A stretch of 64,000 nucleotides of DNA. It comes from CALAMC01 sp964459465. GTDB lineage: Bacteria > Zixibacteria > MSB-5A5 > GN15 > PGXB01. Positions within the stretch are counted from its first letter, which is position 1, and each line of letters starts with the position of its first letter. The notes below the pieces were generated by a model, which was not told the origin of the DNA, ran no database searches, and saw only the letters and a list, made by a program, of their open reading frames with translations. The stretch spans positions 1 through 64,000 of the forward strand of contig CAYWLR010000007.1 of NCBI GenBank assembly GCA_964459465.1. Direction: 5' to 3'. The position numbers and the translations under genes were made by a program. Shown in pieces: positions 45,475 to 55,500 of the stretch.

Positions 45475-46384
45475 ATGGCCGGTGGTTTTTTCGGGCGCGT
45501 TTGAAGGAATCGAGGGTGAAAATGGCCAGCCCGGTCCAGATGAGCAGGAAGGCCAGCAGGTGGACGCCCCCGAAAGGTTCTCCATAAATTACCACGGCCA
45601 GCAGAAAATGCAGGCTGGGGGAGATGTACTGCAGGAATCCGACGGTGGATAACCGCAGGCGGCGAGTGCCCTTGGCGAACCATATCAAAGGCAGTGATGT
45701 CACCGGTCCGGCGGCGATCAGAAAAAGATTCATGCCCAATGTCGTGTTTCCGAAAACGATGGCATTATTGTGGCCCAGCCAGAATAAATAGACCAGGGCC
45801 AACGGTCCCAGCAGAGTCGTTTCCACGGTCAGGCCGGGAACGGCTTCAACCGGGGCCGTTTTGCGCAAAAGAGCATAAAAGGCAAAGGTGACGGCCAAAA
45901 CGAGGCCCGCGACGGGGAGCACCGCGCTTTTGGCGATGATGAGAACGACCCCGACGGCGGCAAAGATGATACTGATTTGAGCCGGGCATCGCAGTTTTTC
46001 TTTGAGAAACAAAGCACCGAGCAACACGGTTATAAGCGGATTTATGAAATAACCGAGACTGGCCTGCAAAACCTGACGATTTTCGATTGACCAGATGAAA
46101 GAATACCAGTTGACGGCGATCAGGACAGTCGTAATGCCAAGATATCTAAGGGCTTTCCATGAGGTGAGAGCGGTCCTTATTTCCCCGGTGTTTTTCAAAA
46201 CCAGCGACGCCGCAAACAGAAAAACGACCGACCAGACAATCCGGTGAGCGAGAACTTCGGCGGGCGGAACTTCTGCTATGGCCTTAAAGTAGATTGGCCC
46301 CAGTCCCCAGGTGGCATAAGCCAGAATGCTGTATAACAATCCGGCTCGGTAGGAAATGTTGTCGGTCGTGGGTGGCACGTTCAT
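45473..46384 (-). CDS. rarD: RarD/EamA-family permease
   Basis: A 303-residue inner-membrane protein with ten predicted helices in two EamA halves. The N-terminal YAYATWG-like opening (here LAYATWGLGPIYFKAI) and AHRIVWSVVF are typical of the RarD (chloramphenicol-sensitive protein) branch. The substrate is unknown. Its 3' end abuts the terminator of the converging peptidase gene. Confidence 0.85.
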   Translation of the reverse strand: MNVPPTTDNISYRAGLLYSILAYATWGLGPIYFKAIAEVPPAEVLAHRIVWSVVFLFAASLVLKNTGEIRTALTSWKALRYLGITTVLIAVNWYSFIWSIENRQVLQASLGYFINPLITVLLGALFLKEKLRCPAQISIIFAAVGVVLIIAKSAVLPVAGLVLAVTFAFYALLRKTAPVEAVPGLTVETTLLGPLALVYLFWLGHNNAIVFGNTTLGMNLFLIAAGPVTSLPLIWFAKGTRRLRLSTVGFLQYISPSLHFLLAVVIYGEPFGGVHLLAFLLIWTGLAIFTLDSFKRARKNHRP

Positions 46385-46431
46385 GGGCCGAATATACGAT
46401 TTTCAGATTCCATAAGATGTAAATTTTGAGC

Positions 46432-46466
46432 AAAAAAACGGAAGGCGGTCGCAATGACCGCCTTCC
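46432..46466 (-). terminator. Rho-independent terminator of the PKD/dockerin gene
   Basis: On the minus strand, GGAAGGCGGTC-ATTGC-GACCGCCTTCC forms an 11-bp perfect stem, then G and seven T residues. Confidence 0.88.
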
Positions 46467-46494
46467 TGTGGGGTGCTATATGGGGGAGGCCATA

Positions 46495-48177
46495 TCAGCA
46501 GGTTGGATTCGGTCCGGGTGGAACACCATACAAATAGTCAATCAGGTATAAAATGTCTATCAGGTTGATATTGCCATCGGAGTTGACATCCCCGGATTGA
46601 AGGGGATTGGGAGCCGGCCCGGGCGGAGAGCCATACAGGTGATCGATTAAGTATAAAATGTCAATCAGATTAAGGGAAGTATCGCTGTTGACATCACCGC
46701 AGATAAAGGAATACGCCCGGCCGTTCACGGTCGGCGGGATGAAGGTATAGGGGGCGCCGACAAACTGCGGCAAGCGGGTGGAATAACCATCGATGGCAAT
46801 GGTCGTCGAACGGCCCGCCGGGACAACGGCCGGGGGACTGAAGTACAGTTTTAATATCGGCCCGTAACCCGGTTCCAAAGGCGGCGTGGAGGTGGTAGTG
46901 TTTCTGACGACCACGGTGAGAAGCCGGGAGATCGTGTTGTTGTCGGCGAAATAATGATTATCAAAATATTCGGTGCGGCAACCGGCGCGGGAGACGGAAT
47001 CGAAAGTCAATGCCAGCGAGCCGGAGTATTCCACGGGGATGGTGAATCTGGAAACGGGCAGAGTATTTCTGGCGTAAATCACGATTTCGACCGGCTGGTC
47101 GGCGACGGCATTGCACTCCGAAGCCTTCATCGTATCAGCCAGGACGCGGATATAATTGTAGTTGATGCGGGTTTTTTCATTTTCGCCGTAGGTTACGTTC
47201 ATGGTGACGTCGTACAATCCGATATTTTCAAAAATGTGGATGGGATTCTGGATGTCGGAAACGCCGCCGTCGCCAAAATCCCAGCTCCAGGTGTCGACGT
47301 CATAATCACAGCCGCCCGTGAATTGCACTTCCAAAGGCACCCAGCCCCAGGTGGTATCGGCCGTAAAAAAATAACGCTGGGGCAAAAAGCTGACCGTGCC
47401 CCCGTTATAATTCGGTACCAACAACATATCGTGCCAGGGGTCGTAACATAATCCGGCCGGGAAACTAAAACCGGAGCCAATAAGGACCGGCGCCTGCGAA
47501 AATCCATTGTCAAATTTGTAAACCGTGGTTCCGGGCGTATTGGATGAAACATAAACATTCCCGTCCTGATCCATGCAGATGCCGTCAAAATTCCCGAACG
47601 GTGGTGTCGCCACTGTAGTGACGACGGCATCGGGCAGGCTTACCGCCTTGATACCGTCGGAGGCGGTGAAGGCCACGGTAAGCAAGCGATTATTCCACTT
47701 GTCGAAGACGACATCCTGCAAATGAGTCGGCAGTCCGGTTGCGAAGACGAAAACGTTCAAATCACTTAACCGTATTTTAAAAATCCTTGAATTGTTATCG
47801 ACGGCATAAAGGTTTCCCGAGGTGTCGGTGGTCAGGCCATCGAGGGTTGCGCCGCTTAGTACAAGATTGGCCACCTGTTCGCCCGTGGTTAAATCGAAAC
47901 CCTTGAGAGTCTCGGTTGAAATGAAAGCGGTGTTTCCCGCGATACACATCCCGGCACAGCGGGTGCCGATACCCTGTTTGAAATGCGACTGGGAATAGTC
48001 GTATTCGAGGGCAATGATGCCGTCGGCCCAGTTGGCTACCAGATAGCGTTCGTTCAAAGAATCGAAAACGACGCTTTCGGGGTTGGTAAATAAGTCCTGT
48101 CCAAAAGACCCTGCGGCCATAAAAACCGAAAATAACAGCAGGGTCAATTTTCCGGATAGATTCATTCTGTACCTCAC
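46495..48177 (-). CDS. Secreted beta-propeller/PKD/cohesin-like protein with dockerin-like C-terminus
   Basis: A 560-residue protein with signal peptide (about 1-27) and an SMP-30/NHL-type beta-propeller to about 270 (repeated GNLYAVDNNSRI-like strands). A PKD domain follows (WSWDFGDGG, then NIGLYDVTMNV). A cohesin-like beta domain is next (PVEIVIYARNTLPVSRFTIP, EYSGSLALTF). The protein ends in a two-EF-hand dockerin-like module (about 492-560) with two DILYLIDxLYG helices and a terminal Cys. No catalytic residues are evident; a structural or adhesive role is inferred. Confidence 0.82.
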   Translation of the reverse strand: MRYRMNLSGKLTLLLFSVFMAAGSFGQDLFTNPESVVFDSLNERYLVANWADGIIALEYDYSQSHFKQGIGTRCAGMCIAGNTAFISTETLKGFDLTTGEQVANLVLSGATLDGLTTDTSGNLYAVDNNSRIFKIRLSDLNVFVFATGLPTHLQDVVFDKWNNRLLTVAFTASDGIKAVSLPDAVVTTVATPPFGNFDGICMDQDGNVYVSSNTPGTTVYKFDNGFSQAPVLIGSGFSFPAGLCYDPWHDMLLVPNYNGGTVSFLPQRYFFTADTTWGWVPLEVQFTGGCDYDVDTWSWDFGDGGVSDIQNPIHIFENIGLYDVTMNVTYGENEKTRINYNYIRVLADTMKASECNAVADQPVEIVIYARNTLPVSRFTIPVEYSGSLALTFDSVSRAGCRTEYFDNHYFADNNTISRLLTVVVRNTTTSTPPLEPGYGPILKLYFSPPAVVPAGRSTTIAIDGYSTRLPQFVGAPYTFIPPTVNGRAYSFICGDVNSDTSLNLIDILYLIDHLYGSPPGPAPNPLQSGDVNSDGNINLIDILYLIDYLYGVPPGPNPTC

Positions 48178-48311
48178 AGCTTTAATCCTTATCAGGGGTT
48201 TAGTTTTTTTTGCGCATCGGTCAAAATGCCATACTATCTATTGGTTAGTATCAGTAGCCATAGATGTCTGACAAGTATGGCGGCAAGATTTCCGGGCTGA
48301 CATTAATTATC

Positions 48312-48341
48312 TTGCTCCCCTGCGGCTTTTCGACGTATATT
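48312..48341 (+). promoter_or_regulatory. Candidate promoter of the ECF sigma factor gene
   Basis: TTGCTC (48312-48317), an 18-bp spacer and TATATT (48336-48341). The -35 box is poor. Confidence 0.33.
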
Positions 48342-48374
48342 GCAATTTTACATGGACATGGGATAATTATATAA

Positions 48375-48917
48375 TTGACAATTAATGAGTTATATATCCG
48401 GGCTCACTCCGGCGATAAAGCCGCCAGAGAAGAATTGTTCAAAAAATTATCCGATAGATTCAAATACTTTCTGCGACATAAAATAGACAGCGGGTTGGAC
48501 GTGGAAGAAGTTGCGCAGGAAACCATGCTGACGATATCGGAAAAAATAGAGGCGCTGGAAATAGAGTCCAGTTTTGCGGCGTGGGCGTACCAGGTTTTGG
48601 AATTCAAGCTGGCCCGCTACTACCGGGACAAAAGGACGGCGGCACGGAAATTCGCCTATGACGGCGGAATGCAGGACGCGCCGGAGCCGGCGGTCCCGGA
48701 CGCCACGCCCAGCTTAAAACGCCGCCTTCTGGAATGTTTGAAAAAAGTCAGTGGTGCCAACCGCATCTTCGCCCGGATATTGAATCTGCAATACCAGGGT
48801 TTTGAAACGTCCGAAATCTGCGGAAAATTGAACGTGACCAGAAGCAACGCTTATATTATCCTGTCGCGGGCGCGCCGGGCGCTGAAGGAGTGCCTTGACA
48901 GGAAAAGGGTCGAGTAA
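48375..48917 (+). CDS. ECF-type RNA polymerase sigma factor
   Basis: A 180-residue sigma-70 family protein with region 2 (EEVAQETMLTISEKIEAL, then FAAWAYQVLEFKLARYYRDK) and region 4 (LNLQYQGFETSEICGKLNVTRSNAYIILSRARRAL). The start is TTG 48375; the nearby ATG is out of frame. It is joined directly to the next gene (stop and ATG are adjacent), the usual layout for sigma/anti-sigma pairs. Confidence 0.9.
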   Translation: MTINELYIRAHSGDKAAREELFKKLSDRFKYFLRHKIDSGLDVEEVAQETMLTISEKIEALEIESSFAAWAYQVLEFKLARYYRDKRTAARKFAYDGGMQDAPEPAVPDATPSLKRRLLECLKKVSGANRIFARILNLQYQGFETSEICGKLNVTRSNAYIILSRARRALKECLDRKRVE

Positions 48918-51215
48918 ATGGCCGACAATCGCGAAAGAAATTTTGACGATTTATTGATGGCGTACGAGCTGGGTCTTTTGACCGAGGACGAACGACGCCG
49001 GCTGGAAATACATCTTCTGGAAAATGATGAACTGATGGCCGAAGCGGGCAATTTCGAAGAGGCCATCAGACTCATAAAACATGATCCTGATATTCGCAAG
49101 GCCATTGCCGAAGCCGATATTGACAATAAGTTTGCTCGCCGTGAGGAAAAGAAAAAATCGCGTTTGGTGACATTGATTCCGGTTTTTGCCACTGTCGCCG
49201 TTTTCCTGATTTTATTGATTGTCCAGCCGTGGGAAGTACAGATCCGGCCGTCGAAGGAAGTCGTCGCTTCGGAAAATCGACTGGCCGTCGTGCCTTTTGC
49301 GAATTTGTCCGAGCCGGCCGATCCGCAGAGGCTGGGTCAGATATGGGCCGGTCTGCTGATATCGGATTTGTCCGAATCCGAATACCTGCGTATCGTTCCT
49401 CTGCAACAGATAAATGATATTCTGGAAGAAATGACCGGGACTGCCGATTCTGTGAAAATTGATAGATGTGCTCTGGACATTGCTCTTCAATCCGGAGCCA
49501 AGTGGGTTCTGACCGGAACCATTATGGCGGTTCAGGGCGAGACGATAATCACCACTCGGTTGCTGGAAGCGGCGACGGGCGATATGATTAAACGACGGGA
49601 GTTCAGAGCCGGGGATAGTGAAAATATTTTCGGATTGATCGACAGCATCTCGGTCCTGGTAAAAGAGGATATGACGCTTCCGCAAAAAGCGTTTTCCGAG
49701 CCGGATCGCCGGGTGGCCGACATCACGACCCATTCGCAGAAGGCGTACTTCTATTTTCTGGAAGGCACGGACCAGAGTTCAAAGATGTACTATCAGGATG
49801 CGAAAACGAGTTTCAACAGGGCATTGGAATATGATTCGACTTTTGCCATGGCCCATTATTATTTATCGCGCATAACCTCCGGCGAAAAGCGGCGTTATCA
49901 CATCGAACAGGCCGAAAAATATTCGTACAAGACCGGGACGAAGGATAAATTCCTGATTGAGGCCCATAAAGCGGTCGTAAACCGGGACCTGAATCGGGCG
50001 ATTGAATTATTACGCCTGGCATCGTTAAGATTTCCCGACGATAAGGGCATGTATTATGAACTGGCGGTGAATCATTATAATGTATATCAGTATGCCGAAG
50101 CTGTCGCATATGCCAAAAAGGCCATTGACATCGATCCCGGCTTCAAGGTGGCTTATAACCAATTGGCCTACGCTTATCATAAGCTGGGCGACGATAAGGC
50201 GGCCCTCGAGGCCATCGATCGGTACATCGAGCTGGCCCCGGACGAAGCCAATCCGTATGATTCCCGTGGTGACATTTGCATGGACGCCGGTATTCTGGAG
50301 GAGGCGATAAAGTCTTATGAGAAGGCTCTGGAAATCAAGCCGGATTATTACAAATCCCGCATTTATCTGGGGATGCTTTATATTTTCAAAGGTGACTATG
50401 AAGAAGCCGAGGCGACCATAAGACGCATTCTCGACAGCCCCGTTAAAAACGATCGAAGCGTCGGTCGGTCGCTGTGGGCGGCGATCCTGCTGCGCCAGGG
50501 GAAAATGGAAGAAGCACTGCAAAGACTCGATTTCGGAATTGCCGCCGACGCGCAGGAGCAATCGAGCGTCAACCTCGATACGGAAATACATTATAAGTAC
50601 CTTATAAAAGCTTTCATATTTCTTGAAATAGGCGATACCACCCGGGCGATCGAAGCGGGTGAAAAATTCGTCGCGTTGCATCGCAAGTATGCCCCGGAAT
50701 TTGTCAGTCAGTGGCGGCAGTTTTACGTGCAGATACTGGCCGAATGCGGCCGCTATGACGAGGCCAGCCGGATCGCGGCCGAGCTCAAGGCCGATATCGA
50801 CAGCGTCAAGCTGGAGCCTTTCCCGTATTATTACGCTACCGGTGCGATTGCCTTCGCTCGCGGCGATTATGAAGCGGCACGGCCCTATTTCGAGAGACTA
50901 CTGACGCTGAACACCGATTTTTACGCGGGTTATATGTACGCCCGGACATTGCATGAATCCGGCCGCCCGGAAGCCGCCATACGGGAGTATGAATCCCTCA
51001 CGCGCCGCTATCGTTACTGCTGGCCGCTTTACTTCGGCGTCTGGGGCGTCGAACTGCATTATTATCTGGCCCGGGCTCTCGAAGAAGTCGGCCGCCATGA
51101 CGATGCCGTTGGGCAGTACGAACGGTTTATCGAACTGTGGAAGAATGCCGACAGACCATTGGCGAAACTGGATGAGGCTCGAAATCGGCGAGATCGCCTG
51201 AAGCATATGCAATAA
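48918..51215 (+). CDS. Membrane anti-sigma-like protein with TolB-type and TPR domains
   Basis: A 765-residue protein. The N-terminus resembles a cysteine-free anti-sigma domain of the RskA kind (YELGLLTEDERRRLEIHL). A single transmembrane helix lies at about 83-104 (LIPVFATVAVFLILLIV). An external part begins with a TolB/CsgG-like domain (RLAVVPFANLSEPADPQRLG) and continues with many TPR units, several with FxxALEYD- or KALEIKPDY-type helices. It probably holds the sigma factor encoded just upstream and senses a periplasmic state. Confidence 0.75.
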   Translation: MADNRERNFDDLLMAYELGLLTEDERRRLEIHLLENDELMAEAGNFEEAIRLIKHDPDIRKAIAEADIDNKFARREEKKKSRLVTLIPVFATVAVFLILLIVQPWEVQIRPSKEVVASENRLAVVPFANLSEPADPQRLGQIWAGLLISDLSESEYLRIVPLQQINDILEEMTGTADSVKIDRCALDIALQSGAKWVLTGTIMAVQGETIITTRLLEAATGDMIKRREFRAGDSENIFGLIDSISVLVKEDMTLPQKAFSEPDRRVADITTHSQKAYFYFLEGTDQSSKMYYQDAKTSFNRALEYDSTFAMAHYYLSRITSGEKRRYHIEQAEKYSYKTGTKDKFLIEAHKAVVNRDLNRAIELLRLASLRFPDDKGMYYELAVNHYNVYQYAEAVAYAKKAIDIDPGFKVAYNQLAYAYHKLGDDKAALEAIDRYIELAPDEANPYDSRGDICMDAGILEEAIKSYEKALEIKPDYYKSRIYLGMLYIFKGDYEEAEATIRRILDSPVKNDRSVGRSLWAAILLRQGKMEEALQRLDFGIAADAQEQSSVNLDTEIHYKYLIKAFIFLEIGDTTRAIEAGEKFVALHRKYAPEFVSQWRQFYVQILAECGRYDEASRIAAELKADIDSVKLEPFPYYYATGAIAFARGDYEAARPYFERLLTLNTDFYAGYMYARTLHESGRPEAAIREYESLTRRYRYCWPLYFGVWGVELHYYLARALEEVGRHDDAVGQYERFIELWKNADRPLAKLDEARNRRDRLKHMQ

Positions 51216-51295
51216 GCGGGCGGGCATTCCCGGCCGCGAACGATCAGCCGCAACGTCGATTTTATCAGATAACGAACCATATAAAGCCATAATAC

Positions 51296-51325
51296 TTGAC
51301 AATATTTCACATCGCGCCGTATACT
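51296..51325 (+). promoter_or_regulatory. Promoter of the lectin-like dockerin gene
   Basis: A perfect TTGACA (51296-51301), an 18-bp spacer and TATACT (51320-51325, one mismatch). It would give a leader of about 29 nt before ATG 51361. Confidence 0.65.
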
Positions 51326-51360
51326 GAATAAAGGAATAACTCCAACAACCCGGGGCATAT

Positions 51361-52452
51361 ATGTCATGGAAGATAGTCATAGCGACGATTCTGGTTATTC
51401 TGGCGGGGTCGGTATCGGGGCGGGCTTTTGACGACGCCGACTGGTACCTGGTATATCAGGAGAATTTCGATTATGAGTACGAAGCCTCGGATGGCGCCAT
51501 GTTCGGGCAGGACGGCTGGTTGACATATCGTCTCATCAACGGCGGGACAATTACGTCGGTCAACGGTTACGCGCAGCTCGACGCCCCGGATTTCTGGAAT
51601 GCGGCGCTGATTCGATCGACCGCCATTTTGCCGGAAGAATATAAAATTAGAACCAAAATCGGACATATCAATTACGATCTGGCCAATTACGAGCAGGCCG
51701 ATTACGATGACCCGAATTTCAACGATCACGGCGGGTATTACGAAAACGGCATGTACTTTATGACAATTACGGACGACACCTGTTCGGGCAATGAGTGCGC
51801 CGAGCTGTGGTGGCATTACCACCGCAAGATGGTTATCGACGTGGATAATCACCTTAATTACGGTGGCGGGGGACAGACGTTCCATCCTGTGTACATGGTG
51901 TACATGGCGCCGGAAACCAACGCCGGCGGCAACCTGTTGCGGACATGGACGGGTACATACTGGGATACCTCACCGTGGAACTGGAACGTGGCGCACACGT
52001 ACGAATATGATACCTGGTACTATGCCGAGCTGGAGAAACGAGACGGCGTCATTATATTAAGGTTGTATGATGCCGACGCGAATATTATCGAAGAGACGGG
52101 CCCGGTTGCCCTGAACCTGGTCAACGCCATGGACAACCCGGTGGAATATCTGTATGTCGGAGAACCGCACTCCGATGATTACGAGGGGAACGTACGCATC
52201 GACGAAATAACGCTTCTGGTTCCTTCGAGGGACGATTACACCTGCGGCGACGCGAGCGGCGATGGTGCCGTGAACCTGCTGGATATACTGTTCATGATAC
52301 ACTATATGTATGATACGCCGCGGGGACCGGCGCCGGATCCGATTCAGGCCGGTGACAGCAACGGCGACGGGAGCCGCAATCTGCTGGATATTCTGTATTT
52401 GACGGGATATTTATACAACAGTCCGGGGGGCCCGGCGCCGCATTGCCCATAA
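51361..52452 (+). CDS. Secreted lectin-like protein with dockerin-like C-terminus
   Basis: A 363-residue protein with a signal peptide (about 1-22, ending near SGRAF). The beta-rich body has concanavalin/LamG-like features: LVYQENFDYEYEA at the start, YYAELEKRDGVIILRLYDAD in the middle, and a FDG-like ending strand VRIDEITLLV. The dockerin-like module occupies 294-363 with two NLLDIL helices and a terminal Cys. A ligand-binding role is inferred; no enzyme motif is seen. Confidence 0.8.
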   Translation: MSWKIVIATILVILAGSVSGRAFDDADWYLVYQENFDYEYEASDGAMFGQDGWLTYRLINGGTITSVNGYAQLDAPDFWNAALIRSTAILPEEYKIRTKIGHINYDLANYEQADYDDPNFNDHGGYYENGMYFMTITDDTCSGNECAELWWHYHRKMVIDVDNHLNYGGGGQTFHPVYMVYMAPETNAGGNLLRTWTGTYWDTSPWNWNVAHTYEYDTWYYAELEKRDGVIILRLYDADANIIEETGPVALNLVNAMDNPVEYLYVGEPHSDDYEGNVRIDEITLLVPSRDDYTCGDASGDGAVNLLDILFMIHYMYDTPRGPAPDPIQAGDSNGDGSRNLLDILYLTGYLYNSPGGPAPHCP

Positions 52453-52480
52453 GCCCATCGAGATAAGACGAAGGTACAAT

Positions 52481-52513
52481 AAAAAGGGATGACGCACCGG
52501 TCATCCCTTTTTT
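52481..52513. terminator. Bidirectional Rho-independent terminator
   Basis: AAAAAGGGATGAC and GTCATCCCTTTTTT arms around GCACCG. It serves the plus-strand gene ending at 52452 and the minus-strand giant gene ending at 52532. Confidence 0.87.
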
Positions 52514-52531
52514 GATTATATCGGCAACGGG

Positions 52532-55500
52532 CTATTTCAAGAGCACCATTGTCTTCGAATCATTGAAGTCTCCGGCCACCAGCTTATAGAAGTATACGCC
52601 GGAGGCGACGTTTTCGGCGTTCCAGTCTATGGTCACGATGCCCTCGTCGGAACCGGACCATTTCTGGACGGTTTGCCCAAGAATGTTATAGACGGCCAGC
52701 TTCCAGTCGGTATGATGAGGCAGGGCAAAAGTTATGGTCGTGGTCGGGTTGAACGGATTGGGATAATTCTGTTCAAGCCGGAAGGCGGTCGGGAGGTGGT
52801 CGATTTTGGCGATCATATTCTGGCCCTCGGCGGAAGCGATTTCGATGCTCTTGAGGTCGTACTTTCCACCCATGCGCAAGACCGGGCCGCCTTCGATGTA
52901 TGTCGCCCGTTTGAAATTGCAGAGCAGGACGCGGGTGGCGACCCCGTCGAAGTGGTACTTCATTTCCATCTGACCGGCGCCCTCGGCCAGTTCCGGTATG
53001 ACCTTGCCTTCGAAGGTGAATCTCATGACGCTGATCGGGGCCTCGGTACGAACGACATTAATCATGTCGGACAGAAGCTCGAATTCGGCCGCGAATTGCT
53101 GTGTCACGATCGGTTTGGGTATGGGCAAAGCGTCGCCGACAATCACCCGGATAAGATAAGCAAGGTCGGCCACGGTCAGGGCGATGCCGTCGGCGTTGAC
53201 GTCGGTTGCGGCGGTCTGGCCTTCAATACTGATGGTGAAGGCACTTAAACCGTAGATGAAGTAATCGACAAAGACGACGGCGTCGGCAATTTCATAGGCA
53301 ATGCCGTTAAGGTTAACATCGCCGCGGGCATCGATGGAATCGGGGCAGATGATATCGATGCCGCCATCGACGAAATCGATGCACCGTTCGGGCCTGGGTT
53401 TACCGGGACCTTCGCCGATCATACAGGAATCGATGGCACCGTAATATCCCGGGAAGCCGTAGCTGTTGTCGGTAATGTCGTTCATCTGGAAGTCGTACAC
53501 CAGACGCGACGTCCACAACGTATCGCCGCCGCGCGAGGAGAAGGTATTGTCACCACAATCGAGCCAGAAGAAGCGAATCGGGGCGTACTGGCAACCGAGG
53601 GTGTAATCGTTGCTCACGAGGAAATTGAGGACGGCGATCGGGCCGATGGCGCCCGCGAGGTAACAATCGGGGTGATAGGCGCCGTTGTTGGTTTCGGCCA
53701 TGCCGACGATTCTCAGCATGCCCGACGGGCAGGCACTGCCGCAGTTGCCGAATGGGCCGAAGCGGTAGATAAAGTACTCCCAGTCGCAGTTGGTAAACAA
53801 CTGGCCGGGCACGGCCCCCATAAAGGTCAGGGCGGACTGGTCATAGGCAATCAACAGGTCGAAACCGCCCAGCTCTTTGGCCGAACCGAACAGGTCGATA
53901 TCGACGGTGGCGTAGTGTCCCTGGAGCTGGTTGTGGACCTTTTCAATCTGCACCCGGATGCACTCGTCGATTTCCAAATCGATATTGATGGTGTCACGCG
54001 TTACGGCCCCGCAGTTATCGGTGGCCGTAACCTCCAGGCTGATCGAGCCGGTTTCCATGGCATAGAAGCAGATTTTGCCGGTTTGCGAGGAATATGTCCC
54101 GGTGGGAGAAACCGTCACGCCGACAAGATTGTTGTCGGGGTCGCTGATATTGGCGTTGAAACATATCGTCGTCGGATCCTCGAAATACGCCGTGAAATCG
54201 GGCGGCAGGTTGATGATCGGCGGGGCATTCAAATCTATCTGCACCAGGGCCGTATCGACAGCCGCCACGTCGCAGGAATCGATGGCCCGGAAAATGAATT
54301 TATACGTGTTTTCGTACTGCGGGACGGTGAAGCATACCTGGCCGGTGGAGGGGTTATAGGTTCCATTGGAGGAAATCAATTCGAAAGATTTCAGGTTGTT
54401 GTCGGGGTCGGTGGCATAAACATCCCAGCAGATGGTCCCGCCGGGTTGACAACTGAAGTGAGTGAAATTGTCACCGGCAAACGGCACCGGCGGGCGGTTG
54501 AAGGCCACCGTCACGGTGAATGTATCCTGACAGAAGGCTCCGCAATCATCGAGGCATTTGATGACGACGGTCGAAGTCCCGGCCATCGAAGGAGTGTGGG
54601 TCCAATTTCCGCCGACGATGGAACCCGGCCCGGAAACGATCAGGCAGTGGTCGAAATTGCCGTCAACGTCGTTGCCGCCGACGGGACGGGTAATCTGAGT
54701 CGGCGCGCAGAGGAAGAAGGTGGTGTCGGCCGGGGTATTGCATACCGGGGCGGTATTCATGGTAACCGTCATCTGAACCGTATCGCGGTCGGTTTCGTCG
54801 CATTGGTCGATAGCTTCGATAATGAAGGTGTAAACACCGGACGTGTCGGGCGTGAAGCAGACCTGGGAGCCATTGACGGCGCCGATTCCGGCCACCAGTT
54901 GACAGGCATCAAGGTTACCGTCTTCATCGGTGCAAAATATGTCGAAACATAACTGCTGAGGGGCGCACAGGAAGAACGCGTCGTTCTCTCCGGCGTCGGC
55001 CACCGGCGGATGATTGACGTCGGCAGTGACGTTGACCGTATCTCGGTCAATCGCGCCACAGGCATCGGTCACCTGCACGATAAAGGTGTATGGTGTTTTT
55101 GGCGTCGGCGTGAAGCAGACCATGTTGTTAAGTGTATCTATCGAAGCAATTCCGCCGCCGTCAATCAGCTCTTCAAGAATGATATTGTTATTGACATCAC
55201 CGAGTGTGTATGACACGCAAACCTGCGCCTGGGCGCATTGGAATATGGTGGTGTCATTGCCGAATTGCACATAGGGTGCGGAATTGAAGTCAACATTGAC
55301 CACGGGCATGATAGTATCGGCGGCGCCACAGGGATCGGTCACAACGGCCGAAACATCATAGCTTCCGGCGCCGGCGGCGGTGAAACACCACATACCGCTC
55401 GCGTCAACCGTACCATCCCCGCCCAGACGACTCCACGAGAGCGTGCCGCCATCAACGTCATTGGCCGTCAATTGCATGCATATCTGCTGGGCGGCACAAA

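Noticed and set aside
48223..48237. A 15-bp sequence (AAAATGCCATACTAT) upstream of the PKD gene recurs inverted at 61995-62009, upstream of the giant gene.
   Set aside because: In 64 kb on two strands a few 15-bp matches are expected by chance, and the two copies have opposite orientation relative to their genes at very different distances. Not enough to call a shared operator.
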